Both the position numbers and the translations under genes were made by a program. From Actinopolymorpha sp. NPDC004070 (GTDB lineage Bacteria > Actinomycetota > Actinomycetes > Propionibacteriales > Actinopolymorphaceae): a DNA stretch of 64,000 bases. The DNA is taken from NCBI RefSeq assembly GCF_040610475.1, contig NZ_JBEXMJ010000014.1, positions 1 through 64,000 of the forward strand, given 5' to 3'. Of this stretch, positions 23,989-33,543 are shown piece by piece; positions within the stretch are counted from its first letter, which is position 1; each line of letters begins with the position of its first letter. Under the pieces are notes generated by a model. The model was given only the letters and a program-made list of their open reading frames with translations. It was not told the origin of the DNA and made no database searches.

Positions 23989-25389
23989 TCACATGTTGAT
24001 CATGTGACCCGCGAGCCCGTGGATCGCCTCCTTGACGGCCTCGCCGAGCGTCGGGTGGGCGTGCACGTTGCGGGCGATCTCGTTGACGGTGAGGTCCCAC
24101 TGCTGGGCGAGAGTGAGCTCGGGCAGCAGCTCGCTGGCGTCCGGCCCGATGATGTGGGCGCCGAGCAGTTCGCCGTACTTGTTGTCGCTGAGAATCTTCA
24201 CGAAGCCGCCGGGGTCGCCGAGCCCGTGCGCCTTGCCGTTGGCGGTGAACGGGAACTTCGCCACCTTGACGTCGTGACCGGCCGCGCGCGCCTGCTCCTC
24301 GGTCAGTCCGAAGCTCGCGATCTGCGGCTGGCAGTAGGTGGCCCGTGGGATCATCACGAACTCGAGTTCCTGCGTCTCGGCGTCGCCGATCGTCTCCGCC
24401 GCGACGATGCCCATCGCCTCCGCGGCGTGGGCGAGCATCAGCTGGGCGGTCACGTCGCCGATGGCGAAGATGTGCGGGACGCTGGTGCGGCCGCGCCGGT
24501 CGACGGCGATGGCACCGCGGTCGGTCAGCTCGACGCCGGTGGCGTCCAGGCCGTAGCCCTCGACCCGGGGCGCGAAGCCGATCGCCTGCAACACCTTGTC
24601 GGCCTTCAGGGTCTGCTTCTCCCCGTCGCGGGTGACCAGCACCTCCACCTGGTCGCCGCTCTCGTCGATCGACTCCACCCGGGTCGAGGTGAGGATGTCG
24701 ATGCCGAGCTTGCGGAAGCGGCGGTTGAGCTCCGCGGACACCTCGGCGTCCTCGGTGGGGACCACCCGGTCGAGGAACTCCACGATGGTCACCTTCACGC
24801 CGTAGGCGTTCAGGACGTACGCGAACTCCACCCCGATCGCACCCGCGCCGGCGATGATGATGCTGCCCGGGAGCTCCTCGCTGAGGATCTGCCCCTCGTA
24901 GGTCACCACCCGGTCGCTGAGGGAGGTGCCGGGGAGCAGCCGGGTCTCCGCCCCGACGGCGATGATGCAGTTGTCGAACGTGATCGTCTCGGTGCCGCCG
25001 TCGGACTTGTCGACCCGGATGGTGTTGGCGTCGGTGAAGGTGCCGCGGCCGTCGTACTCGGTGATCGCGTTCTTCTTCATGAGGTAGTGGACGCCCTTGA
25101 CCCGGCCGTCGGCGACCTTCCGGCTGCGGGTGTACGCCGCACCGTAGTCGACTCGTACCTCACCGTCGGTCTCGATGCCGAAGGCCTTGGCCTCCCGGGT
25201 GACGAGGTTGGCCAGTTCGGCGTTGCGCAGCAGCGCCTTGGACGGGATGCACCCGATGTTGAGGCAGACACCGCCCCAGAACTTCTCCTCCACGACCGCG
25301 GTCTTCTGACCGAGTTGTGCGGCTCGTACCGCCGCCGTGTAGCCGCCCGGACCCGAACCCAGCACCACCACGTCAAAGTGTGTCGACAT
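23989..25389 (-). CDS. lpdA: Dihydrolipoyl dehydrogenase (E3)
   Basis: A 466-residue flavoenzyme that re-oxidises dihydrolipoamide in 2-oxoacid dehydrogenase complexes and the glycine cleavage system, reducing NAD+. It has the FAD motif [17 protein letters not shown], the redox disulphide in [13 protein letters not shown] (C42, C47), the NAD motif [10 protein letters not shown], and the C-terminal His-Glu dyad in HAHPTLGEA (H445, E450). Length is canonical. The same frame runs 348 bp further upstream, but that part is antisense to the ABC gene and is not coding. No E1 or E2 genes are nearby. Confidence 0.97.
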   Translation of the reverse strand: MSTHFDVVVLGSGPGGYTAAVRAAQLGQKTAVVEEKFWGGVCLNIGCIPSKALLRNAELANLVTREAKAFGIETDGEVRVDYGAAYTRSRKVADGRVKGVHYLMKKNAITEYDGRGTFTDANTIRVDKSDGGTETITFDNCIIAVGAETRLLPGTSLSDRVVTYEGQILSEELPGSIIIAGAGAIGVEFAYVLNAYGVKVTIVEFLDRVVPTEDAEVSAELNRRFRKLGIDILTSTRVESIDESGDQVEVLVTRDGEKQTLKADKVLQAIGFAPRVEGYGLDATGVELTDRGAIAVDRRGRTSVPHIFAIGDVTAQLMLAHAAEAMGIVAAETIGDAETQELEFVMIPRATYCQPQIASFGLTEEQARAAGHDVKVAKFPFTANGKAHGLGDPGGFVKILSDNKYGELLGAHIIGPDASELLPELTLAQQWDLTVNEIARNVHAHPTLGEAVKEAIHGLAGHMINM

Positions 25390-25415
25390 GCCCCAGACGG
25401 TAGCTCGCCCCCAGG

Positions 25416-27266
25416 TCAGCGGTAGGCACGGGCCTGCATCTGGAACAGCTCGGCGTAACGGCCGCCCAGGGCCACCAGTTCTTCGTGCGAGCCGACCTCG
25501 GCGACCCGCCCGTCGGCCATCACCACGATCAGGTCGGCCATCCGGACGGTGGAGAACCGGTGGGACACCAGGATGGTCACCCCGCCGGTCTCCGCGGCCG
25601 CCAGCCGGGACGCCTGCGCGAAGCGCTCGAACAGCACGTGCTCGGCCTCGGGGTCGAGCGCGGCGGTGGGCTCGTCCAGCAGCAGCACCAGCGTGCGCCC
25701 GCGCATGAACGCCCGCGCCAGGGCGAGCCGCTGCCACTGCCCGCCGGACAGATCAACGCCGTCGGAGAACTTCCTGCCCAGCTGGGTGTCCAGCCCGCGC
25801 GGAAGCTTCTCCACCACCGCCTCGGCGTCGCCGCGGCGGATCGCCGCCGCCACCGCCTGCTCGTCGTCCATCCGGTCGGTGTCGCCGATGCCCACCACTT
25901 CCCGGGCGGTGAACTGGAACTTCACGAAGTCCTGGAAGCCGGCCGAGATCCGGGTCCGCCACCCCGCCGGGTCGAGGTCGCGCAGGTCGGTGCCGTCGAC
26001 GCGGATCGATCCCGTCGTCGGGTCGTACAGCCTGGCCAGCAGCTTCACCAACGTGGTCTTCCCGGCGCCGTTCTCCCCCACCAGCGCGACGGTCGAGCCG
26101 GCCGGCAGATCCAGATCCACGTCGTGCAGGGTGGCCTGCTCCGACCCGGGGTAACGGAAGCCGACGCCGCGGAAGCTGATCCCCTCGGTCAGCCGGGGCG
26201 GGACGGGAGTGCGGCTGCCCGCCCAGGAGTTGCGCGCGGCGTACTCCTTCAGCCAGTCGTAGCGGCCGAAGCTGCGCAGGACCTCCCCCAGCCAGTAGAC
26301 GTTGCCGGCCAGGCCGCCTGCGAGCTGGTCCACCTGCGGCGCGACCAGGATGAGGAGTACGACGTCGCCGGCGCTGACCTGGCCCGAACGCGCCCGTGAC
26401 AGCACCCATACGATCGCGGCGGCGTAGACCAGGCCGAAGCCGGCCCGCACCGCACCGTCGAGCAGGGCGCCCTTGCGCAACGCCAAGGCCTGGATGTCGA
26501 ACACCTCGTCGTGCAGCCGGGCGAGCCGGTCGACCAGCACCGGGCGCAGGCCGAACACCCGGACCTCCAGGCCGTTGCGGGCGTCCTTGGAGATCTCGAT
26601 CAGCCGGTCGATCATCCGGTGGCGGGGCGCGACCTCCTCGACGGCGTCCTGCACCCGGCGGATGTTGCGGTACGACGACCACACCCGGCCCAGGCCGAGC
26701 AGCGGAAGCAGCAGCAGCGCCGGGTGCACCGAGCCGAGCAGGCCGAGGACCGCGATCGTGTTGGCGCCGATCCCGATGGCGAACAACAGCATCTCGAAGC
26801 TCATGCCGAGCCGCCACGCCTGCTCGCGGATCAGCTCCAGCCGGTCGGCGACCTTCGGGTCCTCGTGGTGGGTGATGCTCGGGATCGACACGGTGACGTC
26901 GAGCAGGTCGCGATAGACCCGGCCGGCGACGCGTTCGGCCGTGGTGTCCTGGATCGGGATGGAGACGACCGTCCCGAGGAAGTTCACCGCGAACCCGGCG
27001 AGGATGACGGCGGTGCCCACGGCGATGGTGGCCGTGTCCCGCCCGGTCAGCCCGTCGACGAGCAGTTTCACGCCGTACGTCTGGGCCGGCGCGGTCACCG
27101 CCTGCAGGATCGAGAGCAGGCACTGGACGACGACCAGCAGCGGAGCCGCCCGGAACGCGGTGACCATCCACAGGCGCAGGGCCCGCACCGCCTCGGGCAT
27201 CGGCAGCGAGCGCTCCGCTTCCTTCCTGTCGTTCACTGTGCCGTCGTTCACGGTGCCGTCGTTCAC
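25416..27266 (-). CDS. ABC half-transporter (permease-ATPase), second of a pair
   Basis: A 616-residue exporter half: a six-helix membrane domain (about 25-325) and an ATPase with GENGAGKTT (Walker A), LSGGQWQRL (signature) and [13 protein letters not shown] (Walker B with catalytic Glu). It starts 5 nt after the stop of a similar half-transporter, so they probably form a heterodimer. GTG 27266 has GGAAGGGAAGG about 10 nt upstream; in-frame GTGs at 27251 and 27236 arise from a 15-bp repeat. The FRYPG and QD...FPLSA-type Q-loop features resemble peptide or bacteriocin exporters; the cargo is unknown. Confidence 0.9.
   Translation of the reverse strand: MNDGTVNDGTVNDRKEAERSLPMPEAVRALRLWMVTAFRAAPLLVVVQCLLSILQAVTAPAQTYGVKLLVDGLTGRDTATIAVGTAVILAGFAVNFLGTVVSIPIQDTTAERVAGRVYRDLLDVTVSIPSITHHEDPKVADRLELIREQAWRLGMSFEMLLFAIGIGANTIAVLGLLGSVHPALLLLPLLGLGRVWSSYRNIRRVQDAVEEVAPRHRMIDRLIEISKDARNGLEVRVFGLRPVLVDRLARLHDEVFDIQALALRKGALLDGAVRAGFGLVYAAAIVWVLSRARSGQVSAGDVVLLILVAPQVDQLAGGLAGNVYWLGEVLRSFGRYDWLKEYAARNSWAGSRTPVPPRLTEGISFRGVGFRYPGSEQATLHDVDLDLPAGSTVALVGENGAGKTTLVKLLARLYDPTTGSIRVDGTDLRDLDPAGWRTRISAGFQDFVKFQFTAREVVGIGDTDRMDDEQAVAAAIRRGDAEAVVEKLPRGLDTQLGRKFSDGVDLSGGQWQRLALARAFMRGRTLVLLLDEPTAALDPEAEHVLFERFAQASRLAAAETGGVTILVSHRFSTVRMADLIVVMADGRVAEVGSHEELVALGGRYAELFQMQARAYR
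27228..27266 (-). repeat. 15-bp repeat giving three tandem GTG starts
   Basis: GTGAACGACGGCACC, GTGAACGACGGCACA and GTGAACGAC follow one another in frame (27266, 27251, 27236), encoding [13 protein letters not shown]. Each unit begins with a possible GTG start, so the protein could begin at any of three positions 5 residues apart. Only the first has a well-spaced Shine-Dalgarno site. Confidence 0.9.
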
Positions 27267-27271
27267 GAGCC

Positions 27272-29224
27272 TCAGGCCTTCCCTTCCACCTCGGCCACGG
27301 CGTACCGCTCGGCCTGCAACGTGAACATGTCGGCGTACCGCCCGCCGGTGGCCAGCAGCTCCTCGTGCGTGCCCGACTCGACGATCCGGCCGTTCTCCAG
27401 CACGCAGATCCGGTGCGCGTCCCGGACGACGGAGAACCGGTGGGAGATGATCAGCGAGGTGAGCCCCGAGGTCAGGTCGAGGTAGCGCTCGACCAGTTCG
27501 GCCTCGGCGCGCACGTCGAGTGCGGCGGCCGGCTCGTCGAGCACGAGCACCCCGGCGCCGGCGTCCACCGCGAACAACGCGCGTGCCAGCGCGACCCGCT
27601 GCCACTCCCCGCCGGACAGGTCGACGCCGCCGGTGTAGGTCTTGTCCAGCACGGTGTTCCAGCCCGCGGGCAGCCGGGCCACGACGTCGGTGATCCCGGC
27701 CTCGGCGGCCACCCGGCCGACCGCGTCCCCGGGGTCGACCGCCGGGGACGCACCGGGCGGTCCGGCGTGCTCGACCGCGCCGAGGACGACGTTGTCGGTG
27801 GCCGACAGCGGGAACCGCAGGAAGTCCTGCACAATGGCGGCGATCCGCCGCTGCCACCGGGCCAGGTCGAGGTCGCGCAGGTCGACGCCATCGACGGTGA
27901 TCCGGCCGGACGTGGGCTGGTAGACGCCGGCCAGCAGCTTGACCAGCGTGGACTTTCCGGCGCCGTTGACCCCGACCAGGGCCAGCGCCTCCCCGGCCCG
28001 GATCTCCAGGTCGAGACCGGACAGCACCTCCGCACCCTCCGCCGCACCGGGGTATCGGAAGCTGACGTTCTCGAACCGGACGCACTCCCGCGGCATCGCG
28101 GCGACGTCCGATGTGCGGCCGGCCCGTCCTTCCGGCCGCCCGGCCGTCTGCTCCGGGTGGTGCTCGGCGATGTAGCCCGGCAGCTCACGCAGCGCGCGAA
28201 GGGCGGTCTGCGCCCGCCGCACCTGCACCGCCGCGAAACCGTTGTACGACATGCCGACGGCGAGGATCGCGGGGACCGCGGTGGCCACCTGGGTCAGCGG
28301 CAGGTCACCGGCCAGCGCCGCCCGGGCCACCAGCACCACCGCGACCGCGTGCGCGGCCAGGTGCACCAGTGCCGCGCCTCCCGCCGCCACGGCGCCCTTG
28401 CGGCGGGCCGCCCACACCGGCCGCATCGCGTCCAACCACTCCCGCAGGTGGCGTCCGACCAGCCAGCGGTCGAGACCGAACACCCGCAGCTCCTTCGGCG
28501 CGTCCTTCATGCCGAGGTCGAAGAGGTACCACGTGCGGCGCTGCCCCTCGGTGAGTCCCCACCAGGTGTCGATCTCGCGCTCGACCACCCGGCGGCGGTC
28601 CCACTCCATGAGGAAGGTGACAGCGGCCAGCACGACCGCCATCGGCCAGGAGAACGTCCGGCCGACCAGAGCGGCCGAGCCCAGCAGCGTGAGCCGGCTG
28701 GACACCAGCCCGGGCAGGGTGTGCAGGCCGTTGCTGACCTGGTAGCCCTCCTTGCCCTTCGCGCGTTCCTGTTCGTCCTGCACCTTCGGGTCCTCGAGGT
28801 GGTGGATCCGGCGTGGCGCGAGGAGAGGGTCGACGACGCGGACGCCGATGTCACGCGAGACCCGGTTGGAGAGGTTCCACTGCGTCACCTGGGTGAACGC
28901 GGGAAGCGTGCTCTGCGCGACGAACACCACCAGCATCGCGGCGAGCAGAAAACCGAAGCCGGCAAGGGACATCGCGCGCGACCGGTCCGCGACGACGTCG
29001 GGCACCGCGCCGACGACCTGCCCGACGAGGTAGGTGAGCAGGACGCCGAGAACGGAGGAGGAGACGGCCAGGCCGAGCGTCAGGAGGGTGTTGCGGCGGG
29101 CGACCTGGTAGGCATACCCGATGAGTGCGAACACGCCGAGGACCGTAACGGCCACCACCGACAGGCACAACGGGATTACGAAACCACGCACCCACGACGT
29201 CGCCGTCGTCGCCGGTGACGGCAT
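27272..29224 (-). CDS. ABC half-transporter (permease-ATPase), first of a pair
   Basis: A 650-residue exporter half with an N-terminal membrane domain (about 1-330) and an ATPase (Walker A GVNGAGKST, signature LSGGEWQRV, Walker B VLVLDEPAAALDV, switch His in IISHRFS). Both active-site elements are intact. It precedes its partner by 5 nt. The start is uncertain: ATG 29224 and GTG 29191 both lack a clear Shine-Dalgarno site, and both fall inside the coding region of the divergent dehydrogenase (ATG 29121), giving an antisense overlap of about 70-104 bp. Confidence 0.88.
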   Translation of the reverse strand: MPSPATTATSWVRGFVIPLCLSVVAVTVLGVFALIGYAYQVARRNTLLTLGLAVSSSVLGVLLTYLVGQVVGAVPDVVADRSRAMSLAGFGFLLAAMLVVFVAQSTLPAFTQVTQWNLSNRVSRDIGVRVVDPLLAPRRIHHLEDPKVQDEQERAKGKEGYQVSNGLHTLPGLVSSRLTLLGSAALVGRTFSWPMAVVLAAVTFLMEWDRRRVVEREIDTWWGLTEGQRRTWYLFDLGMKDAPKELRVFGLDRWLVGRHLREWLDAMRPVWAARRKGAVAAGGAALVHLAAHAVAVVLVARAALAGDLPLTQVATAVPAILAVGMSYNGFAAVQVRRAQTALRALRELPGYIAEHHPEQTAGRPEGRAGRTSDVAAMPRECVRFENVSFRYPGAAEGAEVLSGLDLEIRAGEALALVGVNGAGKSTLVKLLAGVYQPTSGRITVDGVDLRDLDLARWQRRIAAIVQDFLRFPLSATDNVVLGAVEHAGPPGASPAVDPGDAVGRVAAEAGITDVVARLPAGWNTVLDKTYTGGVDLSGGEWQRVALARALFAVDAGAGVLVLDEPAAALDVRAEAELVERYLDLTSGLTSLIISHRFSVVRDAHRICVLENGRIVESGTHEELLATGGRYADMFTLQAERYAVAEVEGKA

Positions 29225-30251
29225 CGGCCGGGAGGTGGTGCCGGCTGCGATCCGGTGCCTGGACCTCGCCGCCGCCCGGCACGGCTTCGGGTTGGCCTGG
29301 ACGGAGTACGACTGGGGCTCGGACCACTACCGCCGGTACGGCGCGATGATGCCGCCCGACGGACTGGACCGGCTGCACGCGCACGACGCCATCTTCCTCG
29401 GCGCGGTCGGCGCGCCGGACATCCCCGACACCGAAACCCTGTGGGGCTTGCTGATCCCGATCCGGCGCAGGTTCGGCCAGTACGTCAACCTGCGGCCGGT
29501 GCGTACGCTGCCCGGCGTGCCCAGCCCGGTGCGCGGCGCGGACACCATGGACCTGGTGATCGTGCGGGAGAACGTCGAGGGCGAGTACTCCGAGGTGGGC
29601 GGGCGGATCTACCGCGGCGAGCCGGCCGAGGCGGCGATCCAGGAGGCGGTGTTCACCCGCGCGGGCATCACCCGGGTGGCGGCGTTCGCGGCCGAACTCG
29701 CCGCCGGGCGGCGTGGCCTGGTCACCTCCGTCACCAAGTCCAACGGCATCGTGCACACCATGCCGTTCTGGGACGAGGTGGTGGAGCAGACGCTGGCCGG
29801 CCGTCCCGGCGTACGGCTGGAGAAGATCCTGGTGGACGCGATGGCGGCGAAGCTGGTGCTGGCGCCGACGGCCTTCGACGTCATCGTCGCGTCCAACCTC
29901 TTCGGCGACATCCTCTCCGACCTCGCGGGCGCGATCGCCGGGTCGATCGGGGTCGCGCCGAGCGCCAACCTCAATCCCGAACGCGACCACCCGTCGATGT
30001 TCGAGCCGGTGCACGGGTCGGCGCCGGACATCGCCGGCAAGGGCGTCGCCAACCCGGTCGGCCAGCTGTGGGCCGGTGCCATGATGCTCGACCACCTCGG
30101 TGAGCCGGCCGCCGCCGCGGAGGTGATCGGGGCGTTCGAGGCGGTGCTCGCCGCCGGCGTGCGTACGCCCGACCTCGGCGGAACGGCCGGTACGACGGAG
30201 TTCACCGACGCGGTCGCGCGGCACCTGGGCGAGGCGCCGCCTTCTCGGTGA
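29121..30251 (+). CDS. Tartrate dehydrogenase / isopropylmalate dehydrogenase-family enzyme
   Basis: A 376-residue NAD-dependent beta-hydroxyacid oxidative decarboxylase. VAVVAGDGIGREVVPAA opens the fold; YVNLRPVRTLPGV and VIVRENVEGEYSEVGG carry substrate residues; TKSNGIVH and DAMAAKLV supply the catalytic Lys and metal Asp; HGSAPDIAGKGVANP is the NAD loop. WGSDHYRRYGAMMPPDGL and the LLIPIRR segment are closer to tartrate/malate dehydrogenases than to LeuB, as judged from memory. No other in-frame ATG or GTG occurs before the first strand, so ATG 29121 stands. It probably belongs to the adjoining catabolic island. Confidence 0.85.
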   Translation: MSANTPRTVTATTDRHNGITKPRTHDVAVVAGDGIGREVVPAAIRCLDLAAARHGFGLAWTEYDWGSDHYRRYGAMMPPDGLDRLHAHDAIFLGAVGAPDIPDTETLWGLLIPIRRRFGQYVNLRPVRTLPGVPSPVRGADTMDLVIVRENVEGEYSEVGGRIYRGEPAEAAIQEAVFTRAGITRVAAFAAELAAGRRGLVTSVTKSNGIVHTMPFWDEVVEQTLAGRPGVRLEKILVDAMAAKLVLAPTAFDVIVASNLFGDILSDLAGAIAGSIGVAPSANLNPERDHPSMFEPVHGSAPDIAGKGVANPVGQLWAGAMMLDHLGEPAAAAEVIGAFEAVLAAGVRTPDLGGTAGTTEFTDAVARHLGEAPPSR

Positions 30252-31512
30252 CCGTCGCGCGGTCCTCGAACCAGTCGAGGAGTCGGGGCTCCACGTCGTC
30301 CAGCCCGCGGCGGACCGCGCCGAGCACCACCGCGCGCTCGCCGAGGGTCGACGCCACCACCCGAGGCGGGGTGGCGATCCGGCCTCGCAGCAGCTGGTGG
30401 GTGATCCGGCGCAGCGGGTCGACCAGCACCTCGTCGGCCGCGGTGCCGCCGCCGACGACGACGAGCTCCGGGCTCACCAGCAAGGCCACCGTCACCAGGC
30501 CGTAACCCGCGCCGGCCAGGAAACGTTCCAGCGCGGCGCGGGCCTCGCCCGACCCGCCGGACGCCGCCTCGATCAGCGGCCTGGTCTCCACGCCCCAGGA
30601 CAGCCTCTCCCGGTCCTCGGGCCGGCGCAGGCTGTCCCGGCTGGGCCTGCGGCTCCCCCAGCCGACGAACTCCGCGACCAGCTCCGCGCTGACCCGGGCG
30701 ACGTCGCCGCGGGCCGTACGCGACTCCTCCCACAGGTCGAGGAAGCCGAGCTCGCCGGCCCCGCCGCCGTGGCCACGCAGCAGGCGCCCGTCGACCACGA
30801 ACCCCGCGCCCGTACGAGGTCCCAGCAGCAGGAATGCGATGTCTCGGCAGCCCACGGCCGCTCCCCGCCACGCCTCGCCGACCGCGGCCAGGTTGGCGTC
30901 GTTCTCCACCAGGACCGGGAACCCGAACGCCGACCGCAGCGACGCCGCGAGGTCCAGGTCGGACCACTCCGGCAGCGCCGTGCAGAAGCGCACCCGGCCG
31001 GCCTCTGCGTCCACCGTGCCAGGCGTGCCCACTACCGCGGTCAGTACGTCACCGGCGCACACCCCCGGCGCGGACAGCGCCGCGCGCACGGTCGCCCGGA
31101 CCACCCGCAGCCGGAGCCGGCGACCGGCGGCGCGGTCGACCCTGCGGGTGCGCTCGGCCACCAGGTCGCCGGCCAGGTCCGCGACCACCGCGTGCACGGA
31201 CTCCTCGGCCACGTCCACGCCGAGCAGGTGACCGGCAGCCGCGCGGAACCGGAACCGCCGGGCGGGCCGTCCCCGTCGCGGCCGGGTGGGCGCGGACGCG
31301 GGACCGGTCTCCTCCACCACCGCACCCAGCCGCACCAGGTCGGCCATCGCCGCGTCGACGGTGGGGCGGGACAGCTCGGTCCGGGTGGCGACCTCGGCGA
31401 CGCTCAGGTCGGGCTCCTCGTGCGGAGTGTGCAGGGCGCGCAGGGTGTCCAGCACCGTGCGCGCGTTGATACGACGCAGCAGGGCCGGTGTCGCGGGGTC
31501 GCTTACCTGCAA
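30202..31512 (-). CDS. ROK-family transcriptional regulator
   Basis: A 436-residue regulator: a winged helix-turn-helix (about 20-70: SVAEVATRTELSRPTVDAAMADLVRLGAV), then a ROK sugar-kinase-like domain with LGVDVAEESVHAVVADLAGDLV, VVGTPGTVD, NDANLAAVGEAW and GGGAGELGF. The usual Cys-rich zinc motif of ROK proteins is absent. It is divergent from the solute-binding protein gene across 341 bp and probably represses the importer, sensing a sugar or sugar acid. Its last 50 bp overlap the 3' end of the dehydrogenase gene on the other strand. Confidence 0.9.
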   Translation of the reverse strand: MQVSDPATPALLRRINARTVLDTLRALHTPHEEPDLSVAEVATRTELSRPTVDAAMADLVRLGAVVEETGPASAPTRPRRGRPARRFRFRAAAGHLLGVDVAEESVHAVVADLAGDLVAERTRRVDRAAGRRLRLRVVRATVRAALSAPGVCAGDVLTAVVGTPGTVDAEAGRVRFCTALPEWSDLDLAASLRSAFGFPVLVENDANLAAVGEAWRGAAVGCRDIAFLLLGPRTGAGFVVDGRLLRGHGGGAGELGFLDLWEESRTARGDVARVSAELVAEFVGWGSRRPSRDSLRRPEDRERLSWGVETRPLIEAASGGSGEARAALERFLAGAGYGLVTVALLVSPELVVVGGGTAADEVLVDPLRRITHQLLRGRIATPPRVVASTLGERAVVLGAVRRGLDDVEPRLLDWFEDRATVTEKAAPRPGAARPRR

Positions 31513-31853
31513 GGGTCCTCACTCCTTCGCGGCGTACCCGGACAGGGTTGAACGCCGGCCGCCTGGCTGTGGTCACCAGCATCACGACCGGGACCGGCCC
31601 ACAGTGCCCCTCAGGGCGGAAACGGCCAGTAATTTCACAAGGCCTTTACCTAAAGAAGACTTGCTATCGCCGCCTCGGCGCGCGAATCTCGACTGCACCA
31701 GCAAGATCGGTTCCGATGCCGCACCGGATCTGCTGCGCGAGTTCCGCCGCTCCACCAGCTTCTGCTCCACCAGTTTCCGCTCCACCAGTTCCGCTCCACT
31801 CAGCTCTTCAGGTACGCCCGTCCCGGCGCGCAGGCACAGACGGTGAGGACGCG
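31513..31853. other. 341-bp regulatory spacer between ROK and importer operon
   Basis: Gene-free. The middle (about 31625-31675) is noticeably A/T-rich for this genome (AGTAATTTCACAAGG, CCTAAAGAAGACTTGC) and is the likely promoter zone for both genes, though no consensus pair is convincing. The right part holds a 15-bp tandem repeat (separate entry). The frame of the solute-binding protein is open back to 31488, but the lipoprotein signal at 31854 fixes its start. Confidence 0.7.
31751..31800. repeat. 15-bp tandem repeat in the importer leader
   Basis: TCCACCAGCTTCTGC (31751-31765), TCCACCAGTTTCCGC (31766-31780), TCCACCAGTTCCGC (31781-31794) and TCCACT (31795-31800) follow one another, ending 53 bp before the ATG of the solute-binding protein. 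The units are imperfect, and the third has lost one base. They could be protein-binding sites or simple slippage products in the transcript leader. Confidence 0.85.
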
Positions 31854-33530
31854 ATGAAACGATCGGCAGTTGTACGACTTCTCGCAGGCGCGTGTGGCCT
31901 CGCTCTGGCCGCGACCGCCTGCGGCGGGCAGTCCGGCGAGGGCGGCGGCTCGGCGGGTGCCAGCACGCTGTCGGTGGTGAACGCCTCCGGCGCGTTGTGG
32001 ACCTGCAACTTCAACCCCTATGCGCCCGCCTCAGGGCAGACCGCGGGCGCCATCTGGGAGCCCCTGATCTACGTCAACACCCTGACCGGCAAGGAGAAGC
32101 CCTGGCTGGCAACGGGCTACAAGTGGAGCTCGGATCGCAAGGAGCTCACCTTCACCACGCGTTCCGGCGTGAAGTGGACCGACGGCAAGCCGTTCACCGC
32201 CAAGGACGTCGCCTACACCTTCAACGCAGCCAAGGCCAACGACGCGCTGGACAGCTACGCCCTGTGGGGTGAGGGCGTCCTCGACAGCGTGACCGCGGTG
32301 AACGACAGCACGGTGAAGTTCCGGTTCAAGCGGGTGTCCACCTCGTCGTTCTACTACATCGCCGGCCAGACCTGGATCCTGCCCGAACACGTGTGGAGCA
32401 AGGTCAAGGATCCGGTGAAGGAGATGATGCGCAAGCCGGTCGGCACCGGGCCGTACACCATCGGCTCGTGCACACCGCAGGCCGTCACCTACACCAAGAA
32501 CACGAAGTACTGGCAGAAGGGCAAGCCCAAGGTCGACAAGGTGCTCTACCCCGCCTTCGTCGACAACCAGCCGGCCAACCGCTATCTCGCGCAGGGCAAG
32601 GGCGACTGGGGCGGCCAGTTCGTCCCGAACATCGACAACTACTGGGTGGCCAAGGACAAGGCGCACCGCAAGTACTGGTATCCGCCGAGCGGCAACGTCT
32701 ACATCGGCATCAACTCCGCCAAGCCCTACCTCGGTGACAAGCGGGTCCGCCAGGCGCTGTCGTTCGCGGTGGACCGGGACAAGGTGTCCAGCGACGCGAT
32801 GTACGGCTACCAGCCGCCGGCCAACCAGGCCGCGATTCCCACGCCCACGTTCAAGGACTGGCTCGACCAGGCCGCCGTGTCGAAGTACGACTACGGCTTC
32901 GACCCGGCGAAGGTGGCGAGCAGGCTCCAGGCGGCCGGGTTCACCAAGGGCCCGGACGGGATGTTCAAGACGCCCGACGGCAAGCCGTTCAAGCTGAGCA
33001 TCATCAACAACGGCGGGTTCACCGACTGGGTGGCCGCGGTGCAGGTGCTGACGGCGAGCTTCAAGAAGGCCGGCATCGCAGTGGAGGCGCTCAACCTCAA
33101 CGGCAACGAGTACAACCGCCGGCTCAGTCAGGGCCAGTTCGACCTGGCGTACATGTCGGCGAGCTCCGGCCCGACGCCGTACTACGAACTCCGCGACGTT
33201 CTCTACGGCGCCTACGCCAAGCCGGTCGGGCAGGACACCAGCCGCAACTACGAGCGCTGGAAGAACCCGGCCACCGACGCCCTGATCCGCCAGTACGACA
33301 CGTTGACCGACCAGCAGGCCCAGATCGGCGTGATCAAGAAGCTGGAGCAGGTGATGCTGGACCAGGTGCCGGTCATCCCGGTCACCCAGTCGGTCTCGTG
33401 GAGCCAGATGGACAGCACGAGGTTCACCAACTGGCCGTCGAAGCAGAACCCCTACGCCAACCCGGCGCCGTACGCGGCACCCGACTGGGGCGTCGTCCTG
33501 CTCAACCTCGAGCCCGTGCAGAAGAAGTGA
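31854..33530 (+). CDS. ABC importer solute-binding lipoprotein (family 5)
   Basis: A 558-residue extracytoplasmic binding protein of the oligopeptide/dipeptide/nickel (SBP_bac_5) class. A lipoprotein signal is clear (LAATAC, lipidated C23). Typical features include the family motif region KWTDGKPFTAKDVAYTFN and the later KYDYGFDPAKVASRLQAAGF. GAGG lies 5 nt before the ATG. It heads a five-gene operon with two permeases and two ATPases. Family 5 proteins bind peptides but also oligosaccharides; given its catabolic neighbours a carbohydrate is plausible, but this is inference. Confidence 0.93.
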   Translation: MKRSAVVRLLAGACGLALAATACGGQSGEGGGSAGASTLSVVNASGALWTCNFNPYAPASGQTAGAIWEPLIYVNTLTGKEKPWLATGYKWSSDRKELTFTTRSGVKWTDGKPFTAKDVAYTFNAAKANDALDSYALWGEGVLDSVTAVNDSTVKFRFKRVSTSSFYYIAGQTWILPEHVWSKVKDPVKEMMRKPVGTGPYTIGSCTPQAVTYTKNTKYWQKGKPKVDKVLYPAFVDNQPANRYLAQGKGDWGGQFVPNIDNYWVAKDKAHRKYWYPPSGNVYIGINSAKPYLGDKRVRQALSFAVDRDKVSSDAMYGYQPPANQAAIPTPTFKDWLDQAAVSKYDYGFDPAKVASRLQAAGFTKGPDGMFKTPDGKPFKLSIINNGGFTDWVAAVQVLTASFKKAGIAVEALNLNGNEYNRRLSQGQFDLAYMSASSGPTPYYELRDVLYGAYAKPVGQDTSRNYERWKNPATDALIRQYDTLTDQQAQIGVIKKLEQVMLDQVPVIPVTQSVSWSQMDSTRFTNWPSKQNPYANPAPYAAPDWGVVLLNLEPVQKK

Positions 33531-33543
33531 CGAAGGCGCAGGC

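Noticed and set aside
25390..25737. A 116-residue upstream extension of dihydrolipoyl dehydrogenase
   Set aside because: It lies in the wrong frame of the ABC gene, and the FAD motif begins normally a few residues after 25389.
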